Below the pieces are notes generated by a model. That model had not been told where the DNA came from. It saw nothing but the letters and a program-made list of their open reading frames with translations, and ran no database searches. This document shows, piece after piece, positions 56,856-64,000 of a stretch of 64,000 bases of DNA; position 1 is the stretch's first letter; each line of letters begins with the position of its first letter. The stretch covers positions 1 through 64,000 of the forward strand of contig JBEBSD010000012.1 of NCBI GenBank assembly GCA_040394475.1, given 5' to 3'. Source of the stretch: JBEBSD01 sp040394475 (lineage in GTDB: Bacteria; Bacteroidota; Bacteroidia; Cytophagales; Spirosomataceae). The position numbers were made by a program, and so were the translations under genes.

Positions 56856-57347
56856 CTAAAAATAGTCGCTGTTTGCTAAATCCACAATCCGCGAGTTTTT
56901 AGAGGCACCCTTAAAATGGAGGTTAATAGTAGTAGTCTTTCCATATTTATCTGAACCTATAATATAAAATCCGATCGCCTGTTCAACCAATTTATTGTCT
57001 TCTACGGTATACAAACCATAAGAAGTAGGCGAAAAGGGAAGGTCAAAGTTATGCTCATAAAAAAGATCAACAACCCTGGTTTTACTTCCCTTGGTAATTA
57101 CATGCGACAATAGGTATTCTCCGTTATGATCAGAATCATCCCGAACCTCGAAAGTAACTGTCTTCGAGAAACTAGATGGCTTGGTTCCCGCCAATACCAT
57201 CCTGATCCCCTCTACGGGATTGCCCTGCTCATCGGTGATCCGGCCTTTGATAATCGTGGCGGCATCGGGAAACCTCTTTTTACAGGATGCGGCCTGTAAA
57301 AGCATGGGCAACAGCCCCAGAGAGAGAAGGAATTTTCGTCGTTTCAT
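56856..57347 (-). CDS. Lipoprotein with carboxypeptidase-regulatory-like domain
   Basis: 163 residues from MKRRKFLLSLG (57347; three more residues are possible). The lipobox is LQAASC, followed by KKRFPDAATIIKGRITDEQG, NPVEGIRMVLAG, the start of a CarboxypepD_reg-like beta-sandwich as seen before SusC plugs and in many surface lipoproteins. The remainder (GEYLLSHVITKG, YGLYTVEDNKLVEQAIGFY) fits one such domain. Function unknown. It lies 60 bp downstream of another small lipoprotein gene on the same strand. Confidence 0.7.
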   Translation of the reverse strand: MKRRKFLLSLGLLPMLLQAASCKKRFPDAATIIKGRITDEQGNPVEGIRMVLAGTKPSSFSKTVTFEVRDDSDHNGEYLLSHVITKGSKTRVVDLFYEHNFDLPFSPTSYGLYTVEDNKLVEQAIGFYIIGSDKYGKTTTINLHFKGASKNSRIVDLANSDYF

Positions 57348-57407
57348 ACCGTCCAAAATAAAAGAGGGTTGAAATAAATTTTATTTAATTAAGCAATAAT
57401 TGGGTTG

Positions 57408-57857
57408 TTAGTCTGTAATAAGCTCAACTTTATCAATGTGCAGATAATAAGGGTAACATATTGCACATACCGGTTGAGCGTTAGGGTTTATGAATATTTT
57501 CCCCGATATCCGATACGGATAAGGTTGACTGGAAATAGTCGTATCCAGTGGGTAAATATAGGTAGCAGCCTGCCTGATTTTCTCCAGATTATTCCTACAG
57601 ATATGATACGAATAGATATACTCCGGCAGATTAGGCGTATTTTCTTCCAGGCGGATAGAGGCAATAACTTCACTATTGTCATTATCTGCAATCAGCATCG
57701 CCTTTGCGTCTGCTACATAGGTAACATACTTCAATTTGGCGCTACCGCTGTCACAACACAACCCGTCGTAACACTCGGGTTCGGAGTTATTAAAACATCC
57801 CGCCAAAGCAATCAACACTATCGCCTGTATACTTAGTGAGATAGTAAATCTTTTCAT
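57408..57857 (-). CDS. Small cysteine-rich lipoprotein, unknown family
   Basis: 149 residues. Signal MKRFTISLSIQAIVLIALAG with lipobox ALAGC (Cys21). Soon after follow three Cys (ECYDGLCCDSG), and three more occur later (HICRN, VCAICYPYY), suggesting disulphides. I do not recognise the family. It is probably cotranscribed with the lipoprotein at 56856-57347. Confidence 0.65.
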   Translation of the reverse strand: MKRFTISLSIQAIVLIALAGCFNNSEPECYDGLCCDSGSAKLKYVTYVADAKAMLIADNDNSEVIASIRLEENTPNLPEYIYSYHICRNNLEKIRQAATYIYPLDTTISSQPYPYRISGKIFINPNAQPVCAICYPYYLHIDKVELITD

Positions 57858-58019
57858 ATTTATTTCGATTTAACTAGTTAAGATTTATCATTTAAGGCAT
57901 GCATGTCCTCTACTGTGACATCATTCTCGTATCGCGCGTAAATAGTCATAACGAGTAATTCGCGCTTTGAAGATAAATCAATAATGTAATTTTTTAAAGC
58001 TTATTTGTTGTAATAATCA

Positions 58020-58080
58020 GCTCAGCTCACCTCACCCCGATTTGCAATCGGGGTGTTTTTGGTTAGCGTTTTCAACGCTA
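58020..58080 (-). repeat. 112-bp repeat family, inverted partial copy
   Basis: Contains the palindrome CACCCCGATTTGCAATCGGGGTG and a degenerate AGCGTTTTCAACGCT hairpin in the reverse order of the other three copies, so it is the inverted, 3' part of the unit. It lies just past the stop of the ROK relic. The upstream stretch 57858-58019 shows no gene. Confidence 0.7.
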
Positions 58081-58090
58081 TTTAATGCAC

Positions 58091-58243
58091 TTATATAAAT
58101 TCAATTTCCAACGCACCCATTATTCCGGCATCGTTGCTTGCAGAACTGAATAAATAATGTTCAGCCACTTCACCAATAATGGCCCGAAAGCCATCAAATA
58201 GAGGTGATTTGACATTAGGCACCAGGCATAGATAACCCGACCT
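58091..58243 (-). pseudogene. Relic of a ROK family gene (C-terminal 50 residues)
   Basis: A 50-codon stretch on the minus strand ends in TAA at 58091 and has no start codon. The peptide LVPNVKSPLFDGFRAIIGEV, then AEHYLFSSASNDAGIMGALE, resembles the C-terminus of ROK sugar kinases or repressors, where a (G/N)DAGxxGA motif precedes the last helix. It is flanked on both sides by copies of the 112-bp palindromic repeat. The family assignment rests on one motif and is moderate. Confidence 0.5.
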
Positions 58244-58251
58244 TTATTTAT

Positions 58252-58354
58252 GATAATTGTATTGCTGGATTAGTCTCATAAGGGTAGCGGATTGATTTGA
58301 CTTCGCGTTGCAAACGCAATACCACACTCACCCCGATTTGGAATCGGGGTGAGC
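58252..58354 (+). repeat. 112-bp repeat family, diverged copy
   Basis: Same order of parts as the copies at 59132 and 59289: ATAATTGTATTGCTGGATTAG leader, GGGTAGCGGATTGATTTGAC, hairpin TTGCAAACGCAA-like, then CACCCCGATTTGGAATCGGG palindrome. It differs from the other two at many positions. Confidence 0.8.
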
Positions 58355-58512
58355 CGATTATCATTCCCTGCGCAGAACCCGGATTATCTAAAGATTGCGC
58401 TCTGGAACCATTGGCCAAAACACCGGACAGCCGTACTATCAAAATAAATGTTTTCCTCACCGCAGTGCCAGGCTTATTAATACGCATCATGAGAGCAAAT
58501 ACAGTAAAACGC

Positions 58513-58889
58513 TTACCTAATTTTCAAAACAATCGTCAGCGCTATATTTTTATCAACCAGCGTTCTCTCAGCCAGATTTCCTTCGTAGGTGATATTCCAT
58601 TGAAAACGGTCAAAAATGACATGGGTTGAGAAAGTACCGTCCTTTTTCACTGAGGCGAATTCGATACTTTTAGTCACATTTTTTATGGTAAGCCGACCTG
58701 TAATATTGATCCGGTCTGTGGTCAGATATCTTACACCGGTGATATCAAATGCCGCATCCGGATATTTTTCCACATCAAAAAACTCATGACTTTTAAGATG
58801 ATTGTTCAGTATACCACGGTTGCTTGTCATAACGCATTAGACCTGACACTACCCGAAAGGTTGCAGTCAGCATAGTTTATTTTCTGCAT
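58513..58889 (-). pseudogene. Broken YceI family gene
   Basis: The part from 58830 to 58513 encodes the C-terminal two thirds of a YceI lipocalin-like protein (LKSHEFFDVEKYPDAAFDIT, GRLTIKNVTKSIEF, VIFDRFQWNITYEG). A further 20 codons in another frame (58889 to about 58830: MQKINYADCNLSGSVRSNAL) continue the family sequence upstream, so an indel near 58830 shifts the frame. The usual N-terminus with WxVDPxHSxxxF is absent. The 58830 part alone could be translated, but would be an incomplete barrel. Confidence 0.7.
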
Positions 58890-59131
58890 GCAACCATGAG
58901 CAATAATAGGCAGGTCAAAACGGGAAATAAAAAAAGTAGACTAACTACGATTATTATTCCGTTTTCCAAAACCCTTTCTCCAAAAAACATCGGTAAAATA
59001 TCCATATACAGTCCGTTAAGCAAAATCGTATAAGGAATTCCACTCGCTTTAATCAGTTTGTCCGTATCAACGTGCGCACTTGCTACGATACCTAATGCAG
59101 ATGTTTCGGATTTACGGACAAAGCTCGTGTA
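58877..59131 (-). pseudogene. Relic of an NmrA-like/SDR NAD(P)H-binding protein gene
   Basis: An 84-codon stretch with no start codon. The first 65 codons match the middle of NmrA-type NAD(P)H-dependent quinone or nitrate-regulator proteins: YTSFVRKSETSALGIVASAH, then DTDKLIKASGIPYTILLNGL, YMDILPMFFGERVLENG. After that the sequence is unrelated hydrophobic read-through to a TAA at 58877. At its 5' side the homology runs into a copy of the 112-bp repeat (59132). Its 3' end overlaps the start of the YceI relic. Confidence 0.7.
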
Positions 59132-59243
59132 GATAATTTGTATTGATGGATCAGTTTCATGAGGGTTACGGATTGATTGATCGTTGCGTTACAAACGCAA
59201 TACCATGAACACCCCGATTCCAAATCGGAGTGAGCTGAGGTTT
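59132..59243 (+). repeat. 112-bp palindromic repeat, copy 1 of a near-identical pair
   Basis: 112 bp, identical to the copy at 59289-59400 except for one base. It contains two hairpins: TTGCGTTACAAACGCAA and CACCCCGATTCCAAATCGG with its complement. The copy begins exactly where the NmrA-like relic ends. Confidence 0.9.
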
Positions 59244-59288
59244 GTCGCGAATTAAATACTGTTAGGAAGCCTTATAAGTGTGATTTAG

Positions 59289-59400
59289 GATAATTTGTAT
59301 TGATGGATCAGTTTCATGAGGGTTACGGATTGATTGATCGTTGCGTTACAAACGCAATACCATGAACACCCCGATTCCAAATCGGGGTGAGCTGAGGTTT
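59289..59400 (+). repeat. 112-bp palindromic repeat, copy 2 of a near-identical pair
   Basis: Direct repeat of 59132-59243, 157 bp apart, with one difference (CGGGGTG here, CGGAGTG in copy 1; this copy has the intact palindrome). Only 45 bp of unique sequence separates the two. Confidence 0.9.
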
Positions 59401-59406
59401 AGCTGC

Positions 59407-59438
59407 AAAAAAGGGGACTCCGTGGAATCCCCTTTTTT
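59407..59438 (-). terminator. Terminator of the DUF6600 gene
   Basis: AAAAAAGGGGACTCC pairs with GGAATCCCCTTTTTT (one mismatch) around a short loop, 17 bp after the stop codon of the minus-strand gene at 59455. On the minus strand the second arm ends in a T-run. Confidence 0.75.
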
Positions 59439-59454
59439 CTAACTATCTAGCGGC

Positions 59455-60696
59455 TTAGTTCCCGCGGCTCCGGGAGGTATTTCCTCTCTCCGTACTGCCG
59501 CTGGTTCTTCCGGCACTGGGTGCAGGGCGGCTCTCCGTAGGGCGGCTTTCCGCGGGCCGTACGGCCGGAGCGGTGCTGCTGCTTCTGGAGGTGGTACCGG
59601 GAGAAACCCGGCCCGATGAGCTTCCCTGCGAAGCCGGAGGAGTGGCTGCCGGAGCCCTGGCCGGAGAACGCTCGGGTACCGAGCGGCTCGGCGCTGTTAC
59701 CTGCGGCGACCGGGACGATGGCGCACTCCGGGCAGGCGGTGCGGGCTGCTGCGGAGAACGTGCAGGAGCGGTAGTCTCTCCACGGGGAGTTGTCCTGTTT
59801 TCCAAGACACCGGTCCGGGAATTACTCCCGCTTGTCCGTGGCGCCGACGGATTGGCGGCAGACCGGCTGGTGCGGTTCCCCGATGCGGTTCCCTCCGGAC
59901 TGCGCGAGGTATTGACCCTGGGCGCTGTTACTCTTGCATTGCCCTCAAAGCTGCGCTCCCGCGCTACCATCACGTCGTGATTCGAGCGGTTGCTGCGGGT
60001 AACCACTTCGCGGTAATTTCCGTTGGCATTTCCTCTTGAATACTCGTATACCGGTACAGTGGTACGGGAATAACGTTCAACATCAGCCCGGCGGGGCCCG
60101 TATGAATACTCCCGGTTATTGTAGGTATAATAGTTATTGATAATGGTGGTCTGCCGGTACACATTCTGGACCCGTCTTGGAGGGGCGCAGTAGCGGTACC
60201 AGTTCACGCTCATAAAATGACGATGGGGGACAAAAATCCAGAAATCAATAGGAATATTGACGGCCAGCCGAACCTGCAGGCCCGGCAGCAAAGGCGCCCA
60301 GCCATAATACCCGCCCCCGGTACGCCAGTTCACCCAGCCCGGTCCCCAGGTATAGTCAGGCACCCAGGCCCAACCGTAAAAATCATCGTAGAACCACCGG
60401 CCATAATGGAAAGGCGCCCAGCCCCAGTCGTAGTCTGAAACCCAGGTGTTGCCGTATTCCGTCATAACCCAGCGGCCATTGGTTGAATACGGGTGGAACC
60501 CCCGGTCTACAGACGGGAACCAAACGGACCCGTATTGCGGGTGGTTTGACCAACGCCCGTAAGGTGAAAGGGAGTTGAAAAACACTTGAAAAGAAACGGA
60601 TATCCCTGGTTGAGCCTGCACCTTGGAAGGGGCAACCGGGTTGCCGGCCAGAAAGACGGCCAGCATAAAGATTCCGGCATATCGAATAGTTTTCAT
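59455..60696 (-). CDS. DUF6600-type secreted protein with Trp/Tyr-rich repeats and disordered Ser/Arg/Pro tail
   Basis: 413 residues. Signal peptide MKTIRYAGIFMLAVFLAGNP. Residues 40-170 hold repeats of aromatic pattern (LSPYGRW, WFPSV, DYDWGWAPFHYGRWFYDDFY, GWAWVPDYTWGPGWVNWRTG) as in DUF6600 proteins. From about residue 250 to the end the sequence is low-complexity Ser, Arg, Pro, Thr and Ala (SRSPQVTAPSRSVPERSPAR), probably disordered and basic. The likely place is periplasm or cell surface; the function of the family is unknown. It has its own terminator. Confidence 0.8.
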   Translation of the reverse strand: MKTIRYAGIFMLAVFLAGNPVAPSKVQAQPGISVSFQVFFNSLSPYGRWSNHPQYGSVWFPSVDRGFHPYSTNGRWVMTEYGNTWVSDYDWGWAPFHYGRWFYDDFYGWAWVPDYTWGPGWVNWRTGGGYYGWAPLLPGLQVRLAVNIPIDFWIFVPHRHFMSVNWYRYCAPPRRVQNVYRQTTIINNYYTYNNREYSYGPRRADVERYSRTTVPVYEYSRGNANGNYREVVTRSNRSNHDVMVARERSFEGNARVTAPRVNTSRSPEGTASGNRTSRSAANPSAPRTSGSNSRTGVLENRTTPRGETTAPARSPQQPAPPARSAPSSRSPQVTAPSRSVPERSPARAPAATPPASQGSSSGRVSPGTTSRSSSTAPAVRPAESRPTESRPAPSAGRTSGSTERGNTSRSRGN

Positions 60697-60774
60697 GGCT
60701 TTATTCAGTTTACTGGTTATGTCTTTTTGATAAACGAAAGACCAAAAGGTTTAATCTGCCCCGCCGGCAAATTT

Positions 60775-62001
60775 CTAGAACCCCGCGCTCACCCATTGCA
60801 TCATCAAAGCGGTCAGATAGCCGCCATAGGTTCCGATTGCATAGCCGACAATGGCCAGCAAAACGCCCACCGTAGCCAGGGACGGGTGAAAAGAAGCCGC
60901 TACAACAGAAGCAGAGGCCGCTCCCCCTACATTGGCCTGACTGCCCACCGCCAGGAAGAAGAAAGGAATTTTCAGAAGGAGCGCCACGGCAAACAGCAGC
61001 ACCCCGTGAAAAAGTATCCAGATAATACCGATCATAAACAAGCCGGGATTATCGGCAACCGCTCGTAAGTCCATCTGCATTCCGATTGCAGCAATGAGGA
61101 TATACAGGAACACTGTTCCGATTTTGGAGGCCCCGGCGTGTTCCATCTTCCTCAACGGGGTCATGGACAGCAGGATACTGATAAAAGTAGCGAGTGAAAT
61201 CACCCAGAAAAACCGGGAAGTCAGGCTGTATTTCGCCAGGTCAGGATAATTTTCCAGAAAATAGGGTACAATACCATCGGCCATCCAATGGGCCAGGCCG
61301 GTTGTACCGAAACCAATCGCCGCAATGACCATGTAGTCTTTCACGGACGGGGTGCGATCCTTCCGGTTATCTTCCAGATGCAGTTTCACCTGCTCTATCC
61401 GGGAGCTGTCGGCTCTTAGAAATTGATCGAAACGCACCACGCTGGCCGCCCCGAAAATCAGGAACGCCATCCATAATTCGGCCACCAGCACGTCAAGGGC
61501 TACCATTTGGGAAAACAACCGGGCACTGGGCTCGAATACTTCTTTCAATGCTGTCTGGTTGGCCCCGCCGCCGATCCAGCTGCCTGCCACGGTGGCCAGC
61601 CCCCGCCAGATAGCATCGGCCCCCTCCCCTGCCACCGTATCCGGGCTGACGCTTCCCACCAGCCAAAGCGCCAGCGGCCCCCCGAGCATGATCCCGGCCG
61701 TACCGGTAAACATCATAATCAGCGCCTGCGGACCCAGTTTCCAAAGTGCCTTATAATCCATCCCGAGTGTAAACAGTACCAGGCAGGCCGGTAAAAAGAA
61801 TTGGGAGATAACGGGGTACAACTGTGAATCGTGGCCGTTGACCACCCCAAATGAATTCAGCAAACCGGGAATAAAATAACACCACAGCAACGGCGGGATC
61901 ACTTTGTAGATTCGTTGGAAAGCGGACAGGGAAGAAGTATAGAAAATGAGGGCCAGAATGGTAAACAATAAGCCAAGCACCGCAGCGTCGTTGGTAATCA
62001 T
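60775..62001 (-). CDS. DUF819 family integral membrane protein
   Basis: 408 residues with about ten membrane helices, beginning MITNDAAVLGLLFTILALIF. The DUF819 markers are GTAGIMLGGPLALWLVGS, GSWIGGGANQTALKE (a conserved glycine-rich and polar stretch in the membrane) and GSQANVGGAASASVVAASFH near the C-terminus, which form an inverted-repeat-like pair as in transporters. Related proteins are thought to be transporters, but no substrate is known. It is divergent from the luciferase-like gene. Confidence 0.88.
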   Translation of the reverse strand: MITNDAAVLGLLFTILALIFYTSSLSAFQRIYKVIPPLLWCYFIPGLLNSFGVVNGHDSQLYPVISQFFLPACLVLFTLGMDYKALWKLGPQALIMMFTGTAGIMLGGPLALWLVGSVSPDTVAGEGADAIWRGLATVAGSWIGGGANQTALKEVFEPSARLFSQMVALDVLVAELWMAFLIFGAASVVRFDQFLRADSSRIEQVKLHLEDNRKDRTPSVKDYMVIAAIGFGTTGLAHWMADGIVPYFLENYPDLAKYSLTSRFFWVISLATFISILLSMTPLRKMEHAGASKIGTVFLYILIAAIGMQMDLRAVADNPGLFMIGIIWILFHGVLLFAVALLLKIPFFFLAVGSQANVGGAASASVVAASFHPSLATVGVLLAIVGYAIGTYGGYLTALMMQWVSAGF

Positions 62002-62102
62002 ATGGTCGGGGTTTGAGGGGTCAGGGGGATCGTCTGCAACCCTTCCGGAAGTGCAGCCTTCCCTTCTTACCCTATGTTAATGGCATACCGTAATCCGTTC
62101 AT

Positions 62103-62110
62103 TATTTTTG
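62103..62110 (+). promoter_or_regulatory. -7 promoter element of the luciferase-like gene
   Basis: TATTTTTG fits TAnnTTTG and ends 42 nt before the ATG at 62153. A start site near 62117 would exclude the TTG at 62108 as start codon and supports 62153. Confidence 0.45.
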
Positions 62111-62152
62111 CAACGAAATGACAGAAAACACAAACATATAAATAAACACGTA

Positions 62153-63184
62153 ATGGAACTAGGAATCAGTATGTTTGCCGACTTACCGGCAGATCCTGCC
62201 ACAGGCGTACACCCACCTGCAGGGAAGCGTCTCAGGGAATTGATAGACGAAATAAAACTGGCCGACGAAGTGGGCCTGGATGTCTTCGGTATCGGGGAAC
62301 ATCATCGCGGTGATTATGCGGTTTCGAGTCCTGAAATCGTACTTGCCGCAGCAGCTTCGGTTACCCGCAACATCAAACTGGGAAGTGCCGTCACTGTGCT
62401 CAGCTCTTCCGATCCGGTAAAAGTATACCAGAATTTCGCCACAATAGACCTCCTTTCGGGGGGCAGGGCTGAGCTGATGGCAGGCAGGGGAAGCTTCATA
62501 GAATCGTTTCCATTGTTTGGGTATGACCTGAACGATTACAAAGAACTGTTTGAGGAGAAACTGGATTTACTGCTGAAAATCAACGATAATGAGGTGATCA
62601 GCTGGTCCGGCAAATTCCGGGCGTCCCTGCATCAGCAGGCGGTCCTGCCACGGGCACAGGGAAATCACCTGGACATCTGGATTGCAGCCGGAGGCACCCC
62701 GGGCTCCATCGTGCGCGCAGGGCGACTGGGATTGCCGTTGATGATCGCCATCATCGGCGGTTCGCCCACCCAGTTCGAACCTTTGTTCCGCCTGTATCGG
62801 GAGGAATATATCAAAAACGGCCACGATATCGCGAACCTGCGGATCGGGATCCATTCTCATGCACTGATCGGCGACAACGGACAGGCCACTGCCGACAGTT
62901 ATTTCCCGCTGTATGCCGCACAAATGGATCGGATCGGCCGTGAAAGAGGCTGGCCGAAATACAGCAGAGCGCAGTTTGACGGCGGCCGCAGTATCCACGG
63001 AGCCTTGTTTGTAGGGGAACCTTCCGAAGTCACGGATAAGATTCTCCGGCAGCAGGAGTTGTTCGGACTTACCCGCTTTATGGCTCACCTGGACGTAGGC
63101 GGACCTGCTCATAAGGATATTATGCGGGCCATCGAGCTATTCGGCACCAGGGTAGCGCCCGAAATCCGGAAAGCGGTCCGGTGA
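62153..63184 (+). CDS. LLM class flavin-dependent oxidoreductase
   Basis: 343 residues from MELGISMFADLP (62153). Bacterial luciferase-like TIM barrel: ELIDEIKLADEVGLDVFGIG, EHHRGDYAVSSPEI, NIKLGSAVTVLSSSDPVKVY, FATIDLLSGGRAELMAGRGS. These enzymes use reduced FMN and oxygen on substrates such as alkanes, sulphonates or sugars, or act as reductases; the substrate here is unknown. A TTG at 62108 would add 15 residues that do not fit the family and lie within the promoter region. A hairpin shared with the next gene follows. Confidence 0.9.
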   Translation: MELGISMFADLPADPATGVHPPAGKRLRELIDEIKLADEVGLDVFGIGEHHRGDYAVSSPEIVLAAAASVTRNIKLGSAVTVLSSSDPVKVYQNFATIDLLSGGRAELMAGRGSFIESFPLFGYDLNDYKELFEEKLDLLLKINDNEVISWSGKFRASLHQQAVLPRAQGNHLDIWIAAGGTPGSIVRAGRLGLPLMIAIIGGSPTQFEPLFRLYREEYIKNGHDIANLRIGIHSHALIGDNGQATADSYFPLYAAQMDRIGRERGWPKYSRAQFDGGRSIHGALFVGEPSEVTDKILRQQELFGLTRFMAHLDVGGPAHKDIMRAIELFGTRVAPEIRKAVR

Positions 63185-63217
63185 CCGGGTAAAACGCTGC
63201 CGGCCGCCGGCAGAGGC

Positions 63218-63260
63218 GAGCCCCCTGTTGTACAAGCGCTAGCGAACGGGGGGCTCCTCT
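63218..63260. terminator. Terminator between convergent luciferase-like and kinase genes
   Basis: GAGCCCCC (63218-63225) pairs with GGGGGCTC (63249-63256) around a 23-nt loop, with CTCTTTT following on the plus strand. The kinase stop codon lies in the loop. Confidence 0.6.
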
Positions 63261-64000
63261 TTTAAGGCCGGTATTTTTACAATAAAAAAGTCGTCCCCGT
63301 CTTCAACGGCAATCGTTTTTCCGGATAGGAGCCAATACCTGTCTTTCAGGCTTTTCAATCCCGATCCGGAGGCGTCATCCGCCGGGCCGAATAACCTCGG
63401 CTTCTTTTCATTCTTTACGATCAGCAGATTTGCTTCATCATAAATACGGACCGTCAGCGGACTTTCCGGCAACAATTCATTGTGTTTGACCACATTTTCC
63501 ACGAGCAGCTGCAGCGACAGCGGTGGGATAAACTGTTTCCTTACCTCCTTGCTGACGTTGATTTCACAACGGAATGCTTCACCGAACCGTTGCCGGAGAA
63601 TGTACACATAAGAGTCTAAAAACTCCAGCTCCTCATGGACGCTCGTCAGCGGAGACTCTTTGGTGTGCTTCAGAAAATAGCGGTATACATGGGTAAGCTC
63701 CATGACAAATTGTTTCACCCAGCTTTCATTGGTTCCGGCCTTTAATAAACTCATTGAATTGAAAAGGAAATGCGGGTCAAGGCGGGCGTTCAGCACCGTA
63801 ATCTGTGCCCGGTAGAACTCCGCCCTCATTTGTTCCAGCTCCAGGTTGATCTTCTTTATCATCTTGTGGTTTTCAAGATAATAAGCGGCCGGCATCAGCA
63901 TGATACCGATCAGGATCCCCCTGGAAAACAGCGCGGCCACCCCACGAAAATCCCTTTCCCGGGCATTGTAAGGCATTGGATAGTCCTCAAATACCGGTTT
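63239..64000 (-). CDS. LytS-type sensor histidine kinase, N-terminus beyond the window
   Basis: At least 253 residues; the frame is open to the window edge (KPVFEDYP before the first Met at 63976), so the gene continues upstream. Visible parts are one membrane helix (RGILIGIMLMPAAYYL), a coiled linker (KINLELEQMRAEFYRAQITV), the His-kinase motif LDPHFLFNSM with the phospho-accepting His, and the HATPase domain (IPPLSLQLLVENVVKHN, GSGLKSLKDRYWLL). Kinases of this family usually have several more membrane helices before this point and signal to a LytTR response regulator, which might lie outside the window. Confidence 0.88.
   Translation of the reverse strand, partial: KPVFEDYPMPYNARERDFRGVAALFSRGILIGIMLMPAAYYLENHKMIKKINLELEQMRAEFYRAQITVLNARLDPHFLFNSMSLLKAGTNESWVKQFVMELTHVYRYFLKHTKESPLTSVHEELEFLDSYVYILRQRFGEAFRCEINVSKEVRKQFIPPLSLQLLVENVVKHNELLPESPLTVRIYDEANLLIVKNEKKPRLFGPADDASGSGLKSLKDRYWLLSGKTIAVEDGDDFFIVKIPALKEEPPVR

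Noticed and set aside
58248..58490. An 80-codon minus-strand frame starting with a hydrophobic, signal-like segment
   Set aside because: Its second half lies within a palindromic repeat and there is no domain match; it may be a further gene relic but cannot be supported.

Overview
The window is 64 kb of chromosome from a member of the Bacteroidota. Evidence for this is four SusC/SusD-type nutrient-uptake gene sets, FecR anti-sigma/ECF sigma pairs, a hybrid two-component regulator, lipoprotein signals, TAnnTTTG-type -7 promoter elements and few recognisable Shine-Dalgarno sequences. GC is close to 50%. A soil or aquatic Cytophagales or Chitinophagales lineage is my best guess, but nothing in the window fixes the genus.

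Layout. (1) 81-18113, all on the minus strand: an uptake and degradation locus read from an ECF sigma factor and FecR through SusC (interrupted by two in-frame stop codons), SusD, a polysaccharide deacetylase, a DUF1080 (3-keto-glycoside hydrolase-type) lipoprotein, a GMC oxidoreductase with its gluconate-dehydrogenase subunit-3 partner, an esterase, a large PVC-type haem-binding cytochrome, a neutral-ceramidase-like protein and a second deacetylase. This looks like an oxidative glycan or glycolipid utilisation locus. (2) 18598-21729: a DUF2975/HTH pair, a secreted phosphatase, and a truncated DUF4143 ATPase gene next to a long heptamer repeat. (3) 21855-38196, minus strand: a second locus with one ECF sigma/FecR pair, two SusC/SusD pairs in tandem, a FAD oxidoreductase, an uncharacterised HEAT-like protein, a broken gene and a GH28 family protein, so the substrate may be pectic. 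(4) 38360-48129: polysaccharide pyruvyl transferase, two AraC regulators, a membrane-anchored LuxR regulator with a DUF4199 protein, a large hybrid two-component sensor (minus strand), an OmpA gene relic and a VOC protein. (5) 48185-54532: housekeeping genes leuS, hemF, menC and lpxK. (6) 54544-59454: an IS1182-like element with a broken transposase, a relic of a second IS, two small secreted proteins, and a cluster of gene fragments (ROK, YceI, NmrA-like) among copies of a 112-bp palindromic repeat. (7) 59455-64000: a DUF6600 protein, a DUF819 membrane protein, a luciferase-like monooxygenase and a LytS-type histidine kinase cut by the window edge.

The window is rich in intergenic repeats. 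Composite arrays of three heptanucleotide families (TTATGAG, AGCCGAT and CACCTAA types, kept in constant 7-nt register) fill the leaders of at least three genes in the same orientation. Several palindromic repeat families also occur. Gene decay is frequent: besides the interrupted SusC and transposase, I found several gene relics that are too short or too damaged to be seen as ordinary open frames. The most interesting items are the oxidative locus, the interrupted SusC, the polar heptamer arrays and the cluster of decayed genes.
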